Below the pieces are notes generated by a model that saw only the letters and a program-made list of their open reading frames with translations, did no database searches and had not been told where the DNA came from. Made by a program: the position numbers and the translations under genes. Shown here piece by piece: positions 16,820 through 25,474 of a DNA stretch of 42,992 nucleotides; position 1 is the stretch's first letter, and each line of letters starts with the position of its first letter. The stretch comes from Bacteroidetes bacterium GWA2_32_17 (GTDB taxonomy: Bacteria > Bacteroidota > Bacteroidia > Bacteroidales > GWA2-32-17), in assembly GCA_001769035.1 (NCBI GenBank), contig MENF01000198.1:1-42992 (forward strand), in the 5' to 3' direction.

Positions 16820-18735
16820 ATTTTAAACGATAAAACAATTGAAGCATTTCGCATAGGCATTGGTCGCCAAAGTATCAACTGGTAATTAGTATTAAATAAA
16901 TTATTTAATTTAAACTCAACCGATAATTTTGATTTTATAATTTTAACAAAGCTCATAATAGACAAATTTGTAAGCCACAATGGTTCTAACAAATGTGAAT
17001 AACTTCCATAATTCGAGGTTAAGCGAGTACCGTAAATCAACTCATCGAAACAAAACTCATAGTTTAAATACCTTATTCTTAATGAAGCAGTTCCATCATG
17101 AATTGGCAAATACGGAAGTTGTTCGCTTACAAATTCTTTATCTTTTGCTTTAGCAATATTAAAAGTATATGCACCATGTAAATTAAAAATAAATTTATTG
17201 ACTTTTAAGTTACACATTGTTTTTATTTGCAAACCTTTAGAAATAACATTTCGAACATTATTGGGCGACCAATATCCAAATTGAGTTGGTTGCCATAATA
17301 TCCAGTTAGTTACATTATTGTAAAAAAATTCTAATTCAGTTTCATTGTTTATCTTTTGATATTTTACACTTAAATCGCTTTGCCATGCATTTTCGGGTTT
17401 TAAATAAATATTTCCACCAGGAATATAATACAAAGCGTTTAAATTAGGGAAATTTGTATTATGCGATAACGAAGTTTTTATTACAATATCGTGCATTGGC
17501 AACAGTTTAAAAAAGACAGATGGAATTATTGCTGGTTCAAAATTTTGATTTTTAACAAATCTTGACAATAACGTAACATTATACCAATTACCTTTATTAA
17601 AATCTAAATTAACCATTGCATCAATAACATTATTTTTTACATTATACCCAACTTCCGACTTCTGTTCGTAAATATTAACATTCCGAAAATCATATTTTAT
17701 TGAAGAGTTTAAATGAACGTTATTTGTTACACAAAAATTTGTGGACACAGAAGAGAAATACGATTTTTCGTTGCTTTTTGAATTAATATAAGTTACTAAG
17801 TTTGTTCCGGAGTAATGTTCCAAATTATAATAAAGTTCACTTACAGATACTCCTTCACTTAAAGTTAAATCAAAGCATTTTCTTTGATAATTCCACGTCC
17901 CGGAAATTCGTGAAGATTTATCGCCTTGTTTTTCTATATGCTGAGACGAAAAAACATTAGTCATTATTTGAGGAATTTGACGTTCAGCATTGGCTTGCCA
18001 ATAATGTAGCGAAAATTCGTTTTTGTTTTTTTTATAAATTAAATCCTGAAATATATTTATTCTTTTGAAATCTGCACTTTGTTGAGTCATTTCCTGAGTA
18101 GGCAAAACAGCATTATTAAAATATTTAAAATCGTTATTTGACTTATGGTAAGATAATTGAGTAATTGATTTTAAATACTTTTTGCCAATAGATACTCCCA
18201 AATATGAATTATACAAACCAAAACTGCCTACTTCTTGTTTAATTTCGATAAAAGGCGATAACTTATTAAAATTGGGCGAATTGAAACTAACCTGTCCGCC
18301 AAATGCACCGCTTGAAGTAATTAAACTATTTGCCCCATAAAACAGATTCAAATTGTTATAAGGTAATGCAGGGATAAGTGAAAAATCAATCTGACCGTTC
18401 ATTGCAGAATTAATTTGCATTCCATTCCAATCAACTTTTGTATGCGAAGCGTCAGTTCCACGAAATGAAACAGTTGTTAAACTTCCATCACCAAAAGTTT
18501 TAACATTTAACCCAGATTCAAATCTTAATATTTCTCCAGTATTTGCGCTAACACTATGCATTAATCGAAAACTATCAATTTGGTGTTTATTAATATTTGG
18601 AGAATTTGAATAAAGCTCTTTAACTTCCACTTCCTTTAAATGAATAGTATCTATTTGCGATTTTAAAAATAAAGGGAAAGTCAACAATATACATTGTAAA
18701 ATAAATATTTTTAGTATGTTATTAATGTAAATCAT
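16816..18735 (-). CDS. btuB: BtuB-like TonB-dependent outer-membrane receptor
   Basis: The 639-residue protein has a signal peptide (about 1-27), a plug domain with ILRFESGLNVKTFGDGSLTTVSFRG and GGQVSF, and a long beta-barrel rich in alternating aromatic strands, ending in Ile after Phe-Lys. The size matches BtuB-type corrinoid receptors rather than the ~1000-residue SusC type. There is no N-terminal carboxypeptidase-like domain. It starts at TAATG, overlapping the stop of the upstream T9SS protein, and its own stop overlaps the BtuG-like start. The cobalamin assignment comes from the riboswitch at the operon head and the BtuG-like partner. Confidence 0.85.
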   Translation of the reverse strand: MIYINNILKIFILQCILLTFPLFLKSQIDTIHLKEVEVKELYSNSPNINKHQIDSFRLMHSVSANTGEILRFESGLNVKTFGDGSLTTVSFRGTDASHTKVDWNGMQINSAMNGQIDFSLIPALPYNNLNLFYGANSLITSSGAFGGQVSFNSPNFNKLSPFIEIKQEVGSFGLYNSYLGVSIGKKYLKSITQLSYHKSNNDFKYFNNAVLPTQEMTQQSADFKRINIFQDLIYKKNKNEFSLHYWQANAERQIPQIMTNVFSSQHIEKQGDKSSRISGTWNYQRKCFDLTLSEGVSVSELYYNLEHYSGTNLVTYINSKSNEKSYFSSVSTNFCVTNNVHLNSSIKYDFRNVNIYEQKSEVGYNVKNNVIDAMVNLDFNKGNWYNVTLLSRFVKNQNFEPAIIPSVFFKLLPMHDIVIKTSLSHNTNFPNLNALYYIPGGNIYLKPENAWQSDLSVKYQKINNETELEFFYNNVTNWILWQPTQFGYWSPNNVRNVISKGLQIKTMCNLKVNKFIFNLHGAYTFNIAKAKDKEFVSEQLPYLPIHDGTASLRIRYLNYEFCFDELIYGTRLTSNYGSYSHLLEPLWLTNLSIMSFVKIIKSKLSVEFKLNNLFNTNYQLILWRPMPMRNASIVLSFKI

Positions 18736-19694
18736 TAATATTTAATAATATTGGAAGTGAAATATTTATTTTCAAAATAAACTTTTAAAACATATACGCC
18801 CGGTTGCCATTCGTTTGTAAAAATATTAATATGATTGAAAAAACTTCCAGTTACTAATTTTTTACCATAAATATCAATTATTTCAAAATTACAAAATCCA
18901 TTAAAATAAATATTTACAAAATCTTTAACAGGATTCGGATAAATACTTACATTGTTCAATTTGTTATTGTAAATGTTTTGTGTTTTTTCATTTATTACTC
19001 CTATTGCATCTAAATCGAAGCCGCTTGTAAAAAATGGAGTTGGAAACGGGTCATTTATTTTATTCCCGTCAGAATCGTAAGTTGTATAATTATCTGATAT
19101 ACAACCAACAACATCAACAACTCTAACAAAAGTTACAGAGTCAATATTTAAAAATGGTTTTCCATTGAGTTCCTGCAAATCGAATGGTGTTCCAAATAAA
19201 GCTTTATATTTTCCTGCAAGGTTATTAATTTTAGCAGGTTCTAAAATGCCAAAAGTTGTAATTTGCGAATCAGTTTGTGTAAGCGATACAGAAGCGAAAC
19301 GTTCCCAATGAATACTATCGCTGCTAACTTCAACAAAAGCCAATTCGATGAAATTTCCATCAAAAGAATTTTCAAAAACAGCTAAATCGAATCCGTTTCC
19401 ATTTGAAATTGGCGGATTAAAAGTAAGCACTGCACTTCCGGCATCACCTATACTGACTGTAATATTATCAGCTTTGCCGATTGCATCATTTTCAAAACCG
19501 TTGGAAACAAGACTATCGCTATTTGATGAAATATCAACAAAACCGCGTTGCACTTTACACGATTTTGCCCAGTTTACAATTATACTACTATCGGCAAATA
19601 TTGCTGTGCTGCCAAGCAAACCAGCAGCAGGCGGATATTGTGCAAAGCCAAATGTTTTAATAAAAAAGAAAAATATGATTATAAAATATTTCAT
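18735..19694 (-). CDS. T9SS-sorted surface protein of the cobalamin operon
   Basis: The 319-residue protein has a signal peptide (1-18, cleaved near FAQ) and a beta-rich domain with FDLAVFENSFDGNFIELAFV and DSVTFVRVVDVVG, found in surface proteins near btuB in Bacteroidota. It ends in a T9SS type A sorting domain (about 245-319: VSIYPNPVKDFVNI, FEIIDIYGKK, PGVYVLKVYF). It should therefore be exported across the outer membrane and attached to the cell surface. It lies downstream of the riboswitch and is coupled to btuB through TAATG. A corrinoid-capture or processing role is inferred from context only. Confidence 0.82.
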   Translation of the reverse strand: MKYFIIIFFFFIKTFGFAQYPPAAGLLGSTAIFADSSIIVNWAKSCKVQRGFVDISSNSDSLVSNGFENDAIGKADNITVSIGDAGSAVLTFNPPISNGNGFDLAVFENSFDGNFIELAFVEVSSDSIHWERFASVSLTQTDSQITTFGILEPAKINNLAGKYKALFGTPFDLQELNGKPFLNIDSVTFVRVVDVVGCISDNYTTYDSDGNKINDPFPTPFFTSGFDLDAIGVINEKTQNIYNNKLNNVSIYPNPVKDFVNIYFNGFCNFEIIDIYGKKLVTGSFFNHINIFTNEWQPGVYVLKVYFENKYFTSNIIKY

Positions 19695-19849
19695 TAATTT
19701 TTATTATAAGTGAATGGTTAAAATATTAAATTTTATTTTTTTATGACCTCACCCCCAGCCCCTCTCCACTTGGAGAGGGGATTAAGGGGAGAGGTGGTCG
19801 TGGCTATTAAATAGTAAAAATATGGCTTCAGCCAAAATTCAATATTTTA
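19695..19849. repeat. Hairpin-bearing spacer inside the cobalamin operon
   Basis: CCCCTCTCCA (19759-19768) pairs perfectly with TGGAGAGGGG (19771-19780), and CCTCACCCCC / GAGGTGG lie outside, as in the 1039-1175 family. TGGCT/AGCCA forms a second small hairpin at 19823-19834. It lies between two operon genes, so it may lower expression of the downstream genes or mark a processing site. Confidence 0.6.
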
Positions 19850-20827
19850 TTAATTTTTAATGATTTTTTTATTAATCTCAACACCATCAACATTCATTTT
19901 AATAAAATAAATTCCTGAATTAAAATCAGTTAAATCTATTGAACTAACTTTCCCATGCTTCGAATAAATAACTTCTCCCGATAAATTATAGATTTTTAAA
20001 TTATTAACCACTTTATTAAAATAAACTTGAGCGGTTGTTGGATTGGGATAAAAATCAAGTAAGTCGTTTACATTTTCAGTAACATTTGTTATAAAATTGC
20101 AGTTTAAGTTATCAAAACAAAAAAATGCGGGCGTATTCATTCCATAAGCACCTGTATCTGAAGATGATAAAACGAAGTCTAATTTTGTAATCTGCCCCAA
20201 AGTTGTTAAATTAACTTCTGTCCAATCTTTAATTATATAATCCATTAAACTATCGGTATAACTGTAATCGGCTAAATAAAAATGCACAGTATCGGTAACT
20301 AAAGTATCGTTATATCCGATAATGTCGAGTTTAAACCAATCGGGGTCATTTCCGCTAATTCCGCCAAATTTTTTTGAAAAAGAATCGCCATTTCTTATTG
20401 TTAAAGCAGTATAAGCCGAATTATTTATAAAAATTGATTGAGGAATAGCAGGAACTGTAAATGAAACTTCGGTAGGAATAACTGCATTAGTGTTCCAATC
20501 AATTGAATTAAATGAAACTCCAAAAACTGTAGAATTAATTAACTGAAGTCCTGCAAAACAACTATACATATTGTTAAAATCCTGTAAACTGTCATTTAAT
20601 TTATTTGAATACGAAAAACCATTCCAGGCAGTAATCCCACCGCCATAATCAATAAAGTTGTTGGGGAAATGAGCATAAATTCCCGAATTAAACCCACCCG
20701 AAAAATCGGAGCCATTCCAGAACGAATCGGGTGGTAGCGATAAATCTTCAAAATTAATAACTTGTGATTTAGATGAGTAAATCAAGCCTAACGAAAGGCT
20801 AACGCATAAGAACATTTTTTTTAACAT
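19850..20827 (-). CDS. DUF4465-type T9SS-sorted protein, first gene of the cobalamin operon
   Basis: The 325-residue protein has a signal peptide (about 1-21). A DUF4465-like domain follows: INFEDLSLPPDSFWNGSDFSG, then FPNNFIDYGGGITAWNGFSYSN and the late TDTVHFYLADYSYTDS. The last ~75 residues are a T9SS type A sorting domain (LLDFYPNPTTAQVYFN, LKIYNLSGEVIY, SGIYFIKM). It is the first gene after the B12 riboswitch, so its translation is probably the directly controlled step. Secreted proteins linked to B12 loci bind corrinoids in some Bacteroidota; whether this one does is inferred, not seen. Confidence 0.85.
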   Translation of the reverse strand: MLKKMFLCVSLSLGLIYSSKSQVINFEDLSLPPDSFWNGSDFSGGFNSGIYAHFPNNFIDYGGGITAWNGFSYSNKLNDSLQDFNNMYSCFAGLQLINSTVFGVSFNSIDWNTNAVIPTEVSFTVPAIPQSIFINNSAYTALTIRNGDSFSKKFGGISGNDPDWFKLDIIGYNDTLVTDTVHFYLADYSYTDSLMDYIIKDWTEVNLTTLGQITKLDFVLSSSDTGAYGMNTPAFFCFDNLNCNFITNVTENVNDLLDFYPNPTTAQVYFNKVVNNLKIYNLSGEVIYSKHGKVSSIDLTDFNSGIYFIKMNVDGVEINKKIIKN

Positions 20828-20884
20828 AATAAAAAGTTTTAATAAATTAAATAAATTAACATTAAAACTTTCGTAAAAAATGAT

Positions 20885-21111
20885 TTGGTAAGAAACCGGT
20901 AATTCCCACCAAGCCTTTATCCCGAAAGCTTTGAAAAATTTAGTTTTAGGCAGGTCTTCTGGCTTGTTCTATTTTCGGTGAGCCTTCCCATTCAATTAAA
21001 ATGAACAGTGGCGTGGTATTCCGAAAAAAATAAGAACTCACAGCAGCGGGTACTGCTCACGATTTTAACGTGATTCCCTTGCAATTTTTTCTATCGAAAA
21101 AATTTACCTTT
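20885..21111 (-). ncRNA. Cobalamin (AdoCbl-type) riboswitch
   Basis: Reading the minus strand from about 21111, the conserved B12-riboswitch blocks appear in order: CAAGGGAATCACG, then GTGAGCAGTACCCGCTGCTGTGA, then CCACGCCACTG, then GGGAAGGCTCACC, then GCCAGAAGACCTGCC (about 20948-20963). Downstream, TTGGT (near 20912-20908) can pair with ACCAA (20889-20885) around GGGAATTACCGG, a plausible expression platform before the start codon at 20827. The RNA lies in the leader of the T9SS/BtuB/BtuG-like operon, so B12 should repress it. Block boundaries are read by eye. Confidence 0.93.
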
Positions 21112-21119
21112 AACTGGGA

Positions 21120-21127
21120 CAAAAATA
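21120..21127 (-). promoter_or_regulatory. -7 promoter box of the cobalamin operon
   Basis: On the minus strand TATTTTTG fits TAnnTTTG and ends 8 bp before the first riboswitch block, which places the transcription start at the riboswitch 5' end. A -33 box is not clear in the T-rich upstream sequence. Confidence 0.5.
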
Positions 21128-21208
21128 TAAAAAAAATTGTTCTGAAAAAATTATATTTCACTAATTTATAAACAAATTGTGTTAATTAAAATTTTATACA
21201 TTAATTTA

Positions 21209-21952
21209 TTAATAATTACCGCATAATTTATAGTTTCCAGTTTTGTAATCGAGTAAATATAAAACTTTCAGATTTTTTCCACTATTAGCCATTATTGCTG
21301 CGCCTACTAATCCACCAAGAAAAGCACCGGCTATAACAGCATCTTGATTTTTATTTTTAATGTTTTTTTTGTCGCTTTTTATTGGTAATGAATAAAAAAA
21401 AGCTCTGTCTTTTTCTCTTGTTAAAAAAGAATAATCTGTATGTTTATTAAAGTTATAGCAGTTTATGTAACAATCTGTACCGTCACATACACCCCAAAAT
21501 TCCTTATTAATACTTTTTTGTTTTACTTTGTTATCTTTAGAAATTATCTTAAATTTTTTTCCACCCCAAAGTGCTATTCGATTATCCGACCTTGTAACTA
21601 CTTTAAAATCAAATATAATAGAAGGGCTATTATTTAAATATTCTTGAAATGTTAGATATGCCCCCTTTTTAAGAGCTTGAATATTAATTTTATAATTTAC
21701 CTCATTTAATTCTTCAGCGTTTTTTTGTTTTGTAAAAAATTCATATTCGTCTAAAAGAATTTTATAAGTAACAGTATCGTTTGAATTAAATAGTTTGTAA
21801 GAAATATATGAAGCTTTAACATTAATTATATTGCAAACAATAGAATCGTTAGTTTTTTTATAAATAATGTCTTGGGCAAAAGACATTGATTGAAAAAGAA
21901 TTACAAAAATAAATATTAATTTAATATTTCTTATAAAAATAAATTTAGTCAT
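21209..21952 (-). CDS. Secreted hypothetical protein with glycine-zipper segment
   Basis: The 247-residue protein has a signal peptide (about 1-26, cleaved near SFAQ) and a domain beginning IIYKKTNDSIVCNIINVKASYISYKLF, seen in many Bacteroidota secreted proteins of unknown function. AYLTFQEYLNNSPS lies mid-protein. Near the C-terminus a glycine-rich hydrophobic stretch (GAFLGGLVGAAIMANSG) looks like a glycine zipper and could insert into a membrane. It begins 9 bp after the yfcH-like gene on the same strand, so it is probably the last gene of the folP-cdaA unit. No specific function was recognised. Confidence 0.75.
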   Translation of the reverse strand: MTKFIFIRNIKLIFIFVILFQSMSFAQDIIYKKTNDSIVCNIINVKASYISYKLFNSNDTVTYKILLDEYEFFTKQKNAEELNEVNYKINIQALKKGAYLTFQEYLNNSPSIIFDFKVVTRSDNRIALWGGKKFKIISKDNKVKQKSINKEFWGVCDGTDCYINCYNFNKHTDYSFLTREKDRAFFYSLPIKSDKKNIKNKNQDAVIAGAFLGGLVGAAIMANSGKNLKVLYLLDYKTGNYKLCGNY

Positions 21953-21961
21953 ATTTCAAAA

Positions 21962-22819
21962 TTATTTTAACTCATATTTTAATGCCTCTTCTAATTTTTC
22001 GTATTCAAATTTATATCCATTTTCTATAAGTTTTGCAGGTATAGCTGCTTGTCCGCCAATTAATATTCTTGCTCCTTCGCCATATAAAATTTTAAGAATA
22101 AATTTTGGTATTTTTAAAAAAGCTGATTTATGTAACGATTGTGCAAGTTGTTTTGTAAATTCAGAATTAGTTAATACTTCAGGAGCAACCAAATTATATA
22201 CCCCAATAGGAAAAGAATTGTTTAATGTTTGTTCAATTATTTTTAACAAATCTGTAATATGAATAAAACTAAAATATTGCTTTCCGTTTCCAATTTTTCC
22301 ACCGAGTCCTAATTTAAAAATTGGCATTACTTTTTTCAACATTCCTCCATCTTTTGATATTACAATTCCTAATCGAAAAACATAAACCTGCGTTCCGTAC
22401 TCAAAAGCACTGTTTGCTGCATGTTCCCAATCGCGAATAACCTTTGCAAGATAATTATATGATAGATATTTGCTGTGTTCATCATGGAAATGTATATCAT
22501 CGTATATGCCAATAGCAGAAGCATTTATTAATATTTTGGGCTTTGTTTTGCAAATACTTATAGCATCAATAATTTTGCGAGTTGTTAATATCCGGCTTGT
22601 ATAAATTTCACGCTTATATTTACGAGTCCATCTTTTACCAATTGATGCACCTGCAAGGTTTATTATTGCATCAGAATTTTCAATTTTCAAAGCAAATTCT
22701 TCATTTGAAAAAAAATAATCATTTCGGTTAATTTTAATTATAGAATGTTCTTTTGAAGTAAGCTCATTAACTAATGCTTTTCCTATAAATCCGGAAGCAC
22801 CTGTTATAACAATTTTCAT
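21962..22819 (-). CDS. TIGR01777/YfcH-like NAD(P)-binding epimerase-family protein
   Basis: The 285-residue protein has the Rossmann motif GASGFIG (7-13), AIINLAGASIGKRW (which marks the YfcH/SDR39U1 group) and a C-terminal DUF1731-like segment (LKIPKFILKILYGEGARILIGGQ...). Members are atypical extended SDRs of unknown substrate. Its start overlaps the cdaA stop by 1 bp (TAATG), so the two are co-translated. No link of this family to c-di-AMP is known to me, so the coupling may only reflect shared expression. Confidence 0.88.
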   Translation of the reverse strand: MKIVITGASGFIGKALVNELTSKEHSIIKINRNDYFFSNEEFALKIENSDAIINLAGASIGKRWTRKYKREIYTSRILTTRKIIDAISICKTKPKILINASAIGIYDDIHFHDEHSKYLSYNYLAKVIRDWEHAANSAFEYGTQVYVFRLGIVISKDGGMLKKVMPIFKLGLGGKIGNGKQYFSFIHITDLLKIIEQTLNNSFPIGVYNLVAPEVLTNSEFTKQLAQSLHKSAFLKIPKFILKILYGEGARILIGGQAAIPAKLIENGYKFEYEKLEEALKYELK

Positions 22820-23604
22820 TATGAGTTAAATTCTTTTTCGAGAACAGATGAAAGCTGTTTAATATCAACATCATAAATCAGTTCGCCATTTACAGCATAA
22901 GAAATGCTACCTGTTTCTTCCGAAACAACAATAATAAATGAATCGGTAGCTTCGGTCATTCCAAGGGCAGCACGATGACGGGTTCCGTAAAGCGGTGGTA
23001 AATCAATTCTATCAGAAACAGGTAATATACAACGAGCAGATTTAATTTTATTATTAATAATTATTACAGCACCATCGTGCAAAGGGCTTTCTTTTGAAAA
23101 AATTGATTCAAGCATTCGGCTCGAAATATTTGCATCAAGTTCATCACCAATATGCGAGTAATTATCAAGACTCATTTTTTTTGTAATTACAATTAAAGCA
23201 CCGATTTTTTTCTTAGCCATATCGTCAACAGCAATAGCTATAGATTTAATATTTAATAACGGTTCGGCTTTAAATTTTAAACTAAAAAAACGCGAAAATT
23301 TTATTTTATAATTTTGAGAAAAATATTTTGAGCCAATTAATAATAAAAAACGCCTTACTTCCTGCTGAAAAACAATTACAAGAGCAATTGCCCCAACTCC
23401 AATAACTTGCCCTAAAATAGAGCTGATCATTTGCATTTTAAGAGCTTTAACAACAACCCACAAAACATAAATTATTGCGATGCCAACAAAAATATTTATT
23501 GCCACCGAACCTTTAATCAGCATATATACTTTATATAAAAAAAATGCTACAAGCAAAATGTCTAAAATGTCGAAAAAGGTAATATTTATAAATGCTGTAA
23601 TCAA
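22819..23604 (-). CDS. cdaA: Diadenylate cyclase CdaA/DacA
   Basis: CdaA makes cyclic di-AMP from two ATP. The 261-residue protein has three N-terminal membrane segments (about 9-30, 34-52, 62-80) and a DisA_N cyclase domain with the catalytic DGA (177-179, in SPLHDGAVI) and RHR (209-211, in GTRHRAALG). Both essential motifs are intact. It follows folP by 38 bp on the same strand; a folP-cdaA pair is common in Bacteroidota. c-di-AMP typically controls osmolyte and wall homeostasis. Confidence 0.96.
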   Translation of the reverse strand: MITAFINITFFDILDILLVAFFLYKVYMLIKGSVAINIFVGIAIIYVLWVVVKALKMQMISSILGQVIGVGAIALVIVFQQEVRRFLLLIGSKYFSQNYKIKFSRFFSLKFKAEPLLNIKSIAIAVDDMAKKKIGALIVITKKMSLDNYSHIGDELDANISSRMLESIFSKESPLHDGAVIIINNKIKSARCILPVSDRIDLPPLYGTRHRAALGMTEATDSFIIVVSEETGSISYAVNGELIYDVDIKQLSSVLEKEFNS

Positions 23605-23642
23605 TTAATTAAATTATAATTTGGGTATAAAAGTATTAAAAA

Positions 23643-24509
23643 TTAAGATTGCAAATACATTTTAACAATTTTTATAGCTTCAAATGCAGCTTTAACATCG
23701 TGCACTCTTATAACATCAGCACCATTTATAAGTGCAATAGTATTTACTGAAGTTGTTCCGTTTAAAGCTTGTTCAGGCGTAGTTTCGAGTAATTTGTAAA
23801 TCATTGATTTTCGCGAAATTCCTACAACAATTGGCAATTCTAACATTTCCAATGCTTTAAGTTCTTTCAGTAATGTATAGTTATTCTCTATTGTTTTACC
23901 AAAACCAAATCCTGGGTCAATTAAAATATCTTTTATTCCAATTTGTTTGAGGAAATTTATTTTTGAAGAAAAAAAACTTATAATATCTTGTGTAACATTA
24001 TTATATGTGGGATTTATTTGCATATTTAATGGAGTTCCGTGAATATGCATAATAATATAAGGTATATTTAACTGGGCTATTTCAGAAAACATTTTTTCAT
24101 CAAAACTTCCTGCCGAAATATCGTTTACCATTCCAAAACCAAACTCTTCGACTGCCATTTTTGCGATTTCGGAACGATAAGTATCAATTGAAAACCATGT
24201 GTCTGCAAAATGTTTATTTAAAGTTGACAAAACTGGTTTTAAACGATTTTTTTCATCTTCAAAATTAATAGGGTGTGAATTTGGACGAGTTGAAACAGCT
24301 CCAACATCAATAATTGTTGCGCCCTCGCACAACATTTTTTCTGCTTGCTCAATTATTTCCTTTTCTGTTTTGTATTTTCCACCATCATAAAATGAATCGG
24401 GAGTTACATTTAAAATTCCCATTACTATTGGCGATTTTAATTCGAAAATTTTTTGCCTGAAACATAAAGTTGTTTTTTTACGAAAAAATGTATCTTTACG
24501 CATAATCAT
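23643..24509 (-). CDS. folP: Dihydropteroate synthase
   Basis: FolP condenses p-aminobenzoate with dihydropterin pyrophosphate in folate synthesis. The 288-residue protein has the N-terminal signature MGILNVTPDSFYDGGKY (30-46), GATIIDVGAVSTRPNS, the IDTYR strand, NDISAG, DPGFGFGKT and a C-terminal IRVHDV, all typical of DHPS. The start may be the ATG at 24509 or at 24503 (MRKDTFF). It is divergent from tmk with only 40 bp between them. Confidence 0.96.
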   Translation of the reverse strand: MIMRKDTFFRKKTTLCFRQKIFELKSPIVMGILNVTPDSFYDGGKYKTEKEIIEQAEKMLCEGATIIDVGAVSTRPNSHPINFEDEKNRLKPVLSTLNKHFADTWFSIDTYRSEIAKMAVEEFGFGMVNDISAGSFDEKMFSEIAQLNIPYIIMHIHGTPLNMQINPTYNNVTQDIISFFSSKINFLKQIGIKDILIDPGFGFGKTIENNYTLLKELKALEMLELPIVVGISRKSMIYKLLETTPEQALNGTTSVNTIALINGADVIRVHDVKAAFEAIKIVKMYLQS

Positions 24510-24522
24510 TTTATAATTTGTC

Positions 24523-24530
24523 CAAAGGTA
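24523..24530 (-). promoter_or_regulatory. Possible -7 box for folP
   Basis: On the minus strand TACCTTTG fits TAnnTTTG, 13 bp before the first folP start. In that case the second ATG at 24503 may be the real start. A -33 element would have to lie within tmk. Confidence 0.35.
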
Positions 24531-24549
24531 ATAATTTTCAAAATTTTAT

Positions 24550-25251
24550 ATGAAATTTATAGTTTTAGAAGGATTAGATGGTGCGGGAAAATCAACTCAG
24601 GCTTCGCTTTTAACAGAATATTTAAACCAACAAAATATTAAAACAAAATTTTTGCACTTTCCCAGAACAGATTCAAAATATTTTGGTGATATGGTTGCAC
24701 GCTTCTTACGTGGAGAATTTGGAGATAACGATAAAGTAAACCCATATTTAGTTGCAATGTTATACGCCGGCGACCAAAAAGAGGCTTCTGAAACTATAAA
24801 CAATTGGATAAGAGACAATTATACGATAATTGCAGATAGATATGTTTATTCTAATATTGCTTATCAATGTGCAAAACTAAATTCTGAAACAGAAAAAGAA
24901 AAATTAAAAAAATGGATATTAGATTTTGAATTTAATTATTATAAAATTCCAAAACCCGATTTGAATATTTTTTTAGATGTTCCTTTTGTTTTCACAAAAA
25001 ATAAACTAACCGAAACACGTACCGGACAAGAAAGAGATTATTTAAATGGGAATAACGATATTCATGAAAAAAGTTTATATTTTCAGGAACAGGTCAGAAA
25101 AGAATATATTAATTTATGCGAAACTGATTTGAATATAAAAAAAATTGATTGTTTTAACGAAAACAATGAAATGTTATCCCCCTTAGAAATTTTTAACAAA
25201 GTGAAGAATTTGATATTTAATATGATTAATGCAAATCAAGAGTTAAAATAA
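24550..25251 (+). CDS. tmk: Thymidylate kinase
   Basis: This enzyme phosphorylates dTMP to dTDP. The 233-residue protein has the P-loop EGLDGAGKST (7-16), the HFPRTDS motif, the DRYVYSNIAYQCAK motif and a LID-like ETRTGQERDY. It is slightly longer than the ~210 residues common in the family, with a divergent C-terminus that is usual in some Bacteroidota. It is transcribed away from folP. Confidence 0.93.
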   Translation: MKFIVLEGLDGAGKSTQASLLTEYLNQQNIKTKFLHFPRTDSKYFGDMVARFLRGEFGDNDKVNPYLVAMLYAGDQKEASETINNWIRDNYTIIADRYVYSNIAYQCAKLNSETEKEKLKKWILDFEFNYYKIPKPDLNIFLDVPFVFTKNKLTETRTGQERDYLNGNNDIHEKSLYFQEQVRKEYINLCETDLNIKKIDCFNENNEMLSPLEIFNKVKNLIFNMINANQELK

Positions 25252-25474
25252 TTGTCTGAAAATCAATTGCCATAAAAGCACAAAAACACAAAAGTTCAAA
25301 AAATAAAATTTATTATTTAATAAACTTTGTGATTCTTATTGACTTAATATTTTAGTGGCAAAAAGGAATAGTTCAACACTTAATTGGCATAATTAATAAA
25401 ATTTAAGATTTAAAAAATTTTCATTTCAACAAAACATCTTATTTTTAAAGTTAAATAAATGAAATTTCAACAGC

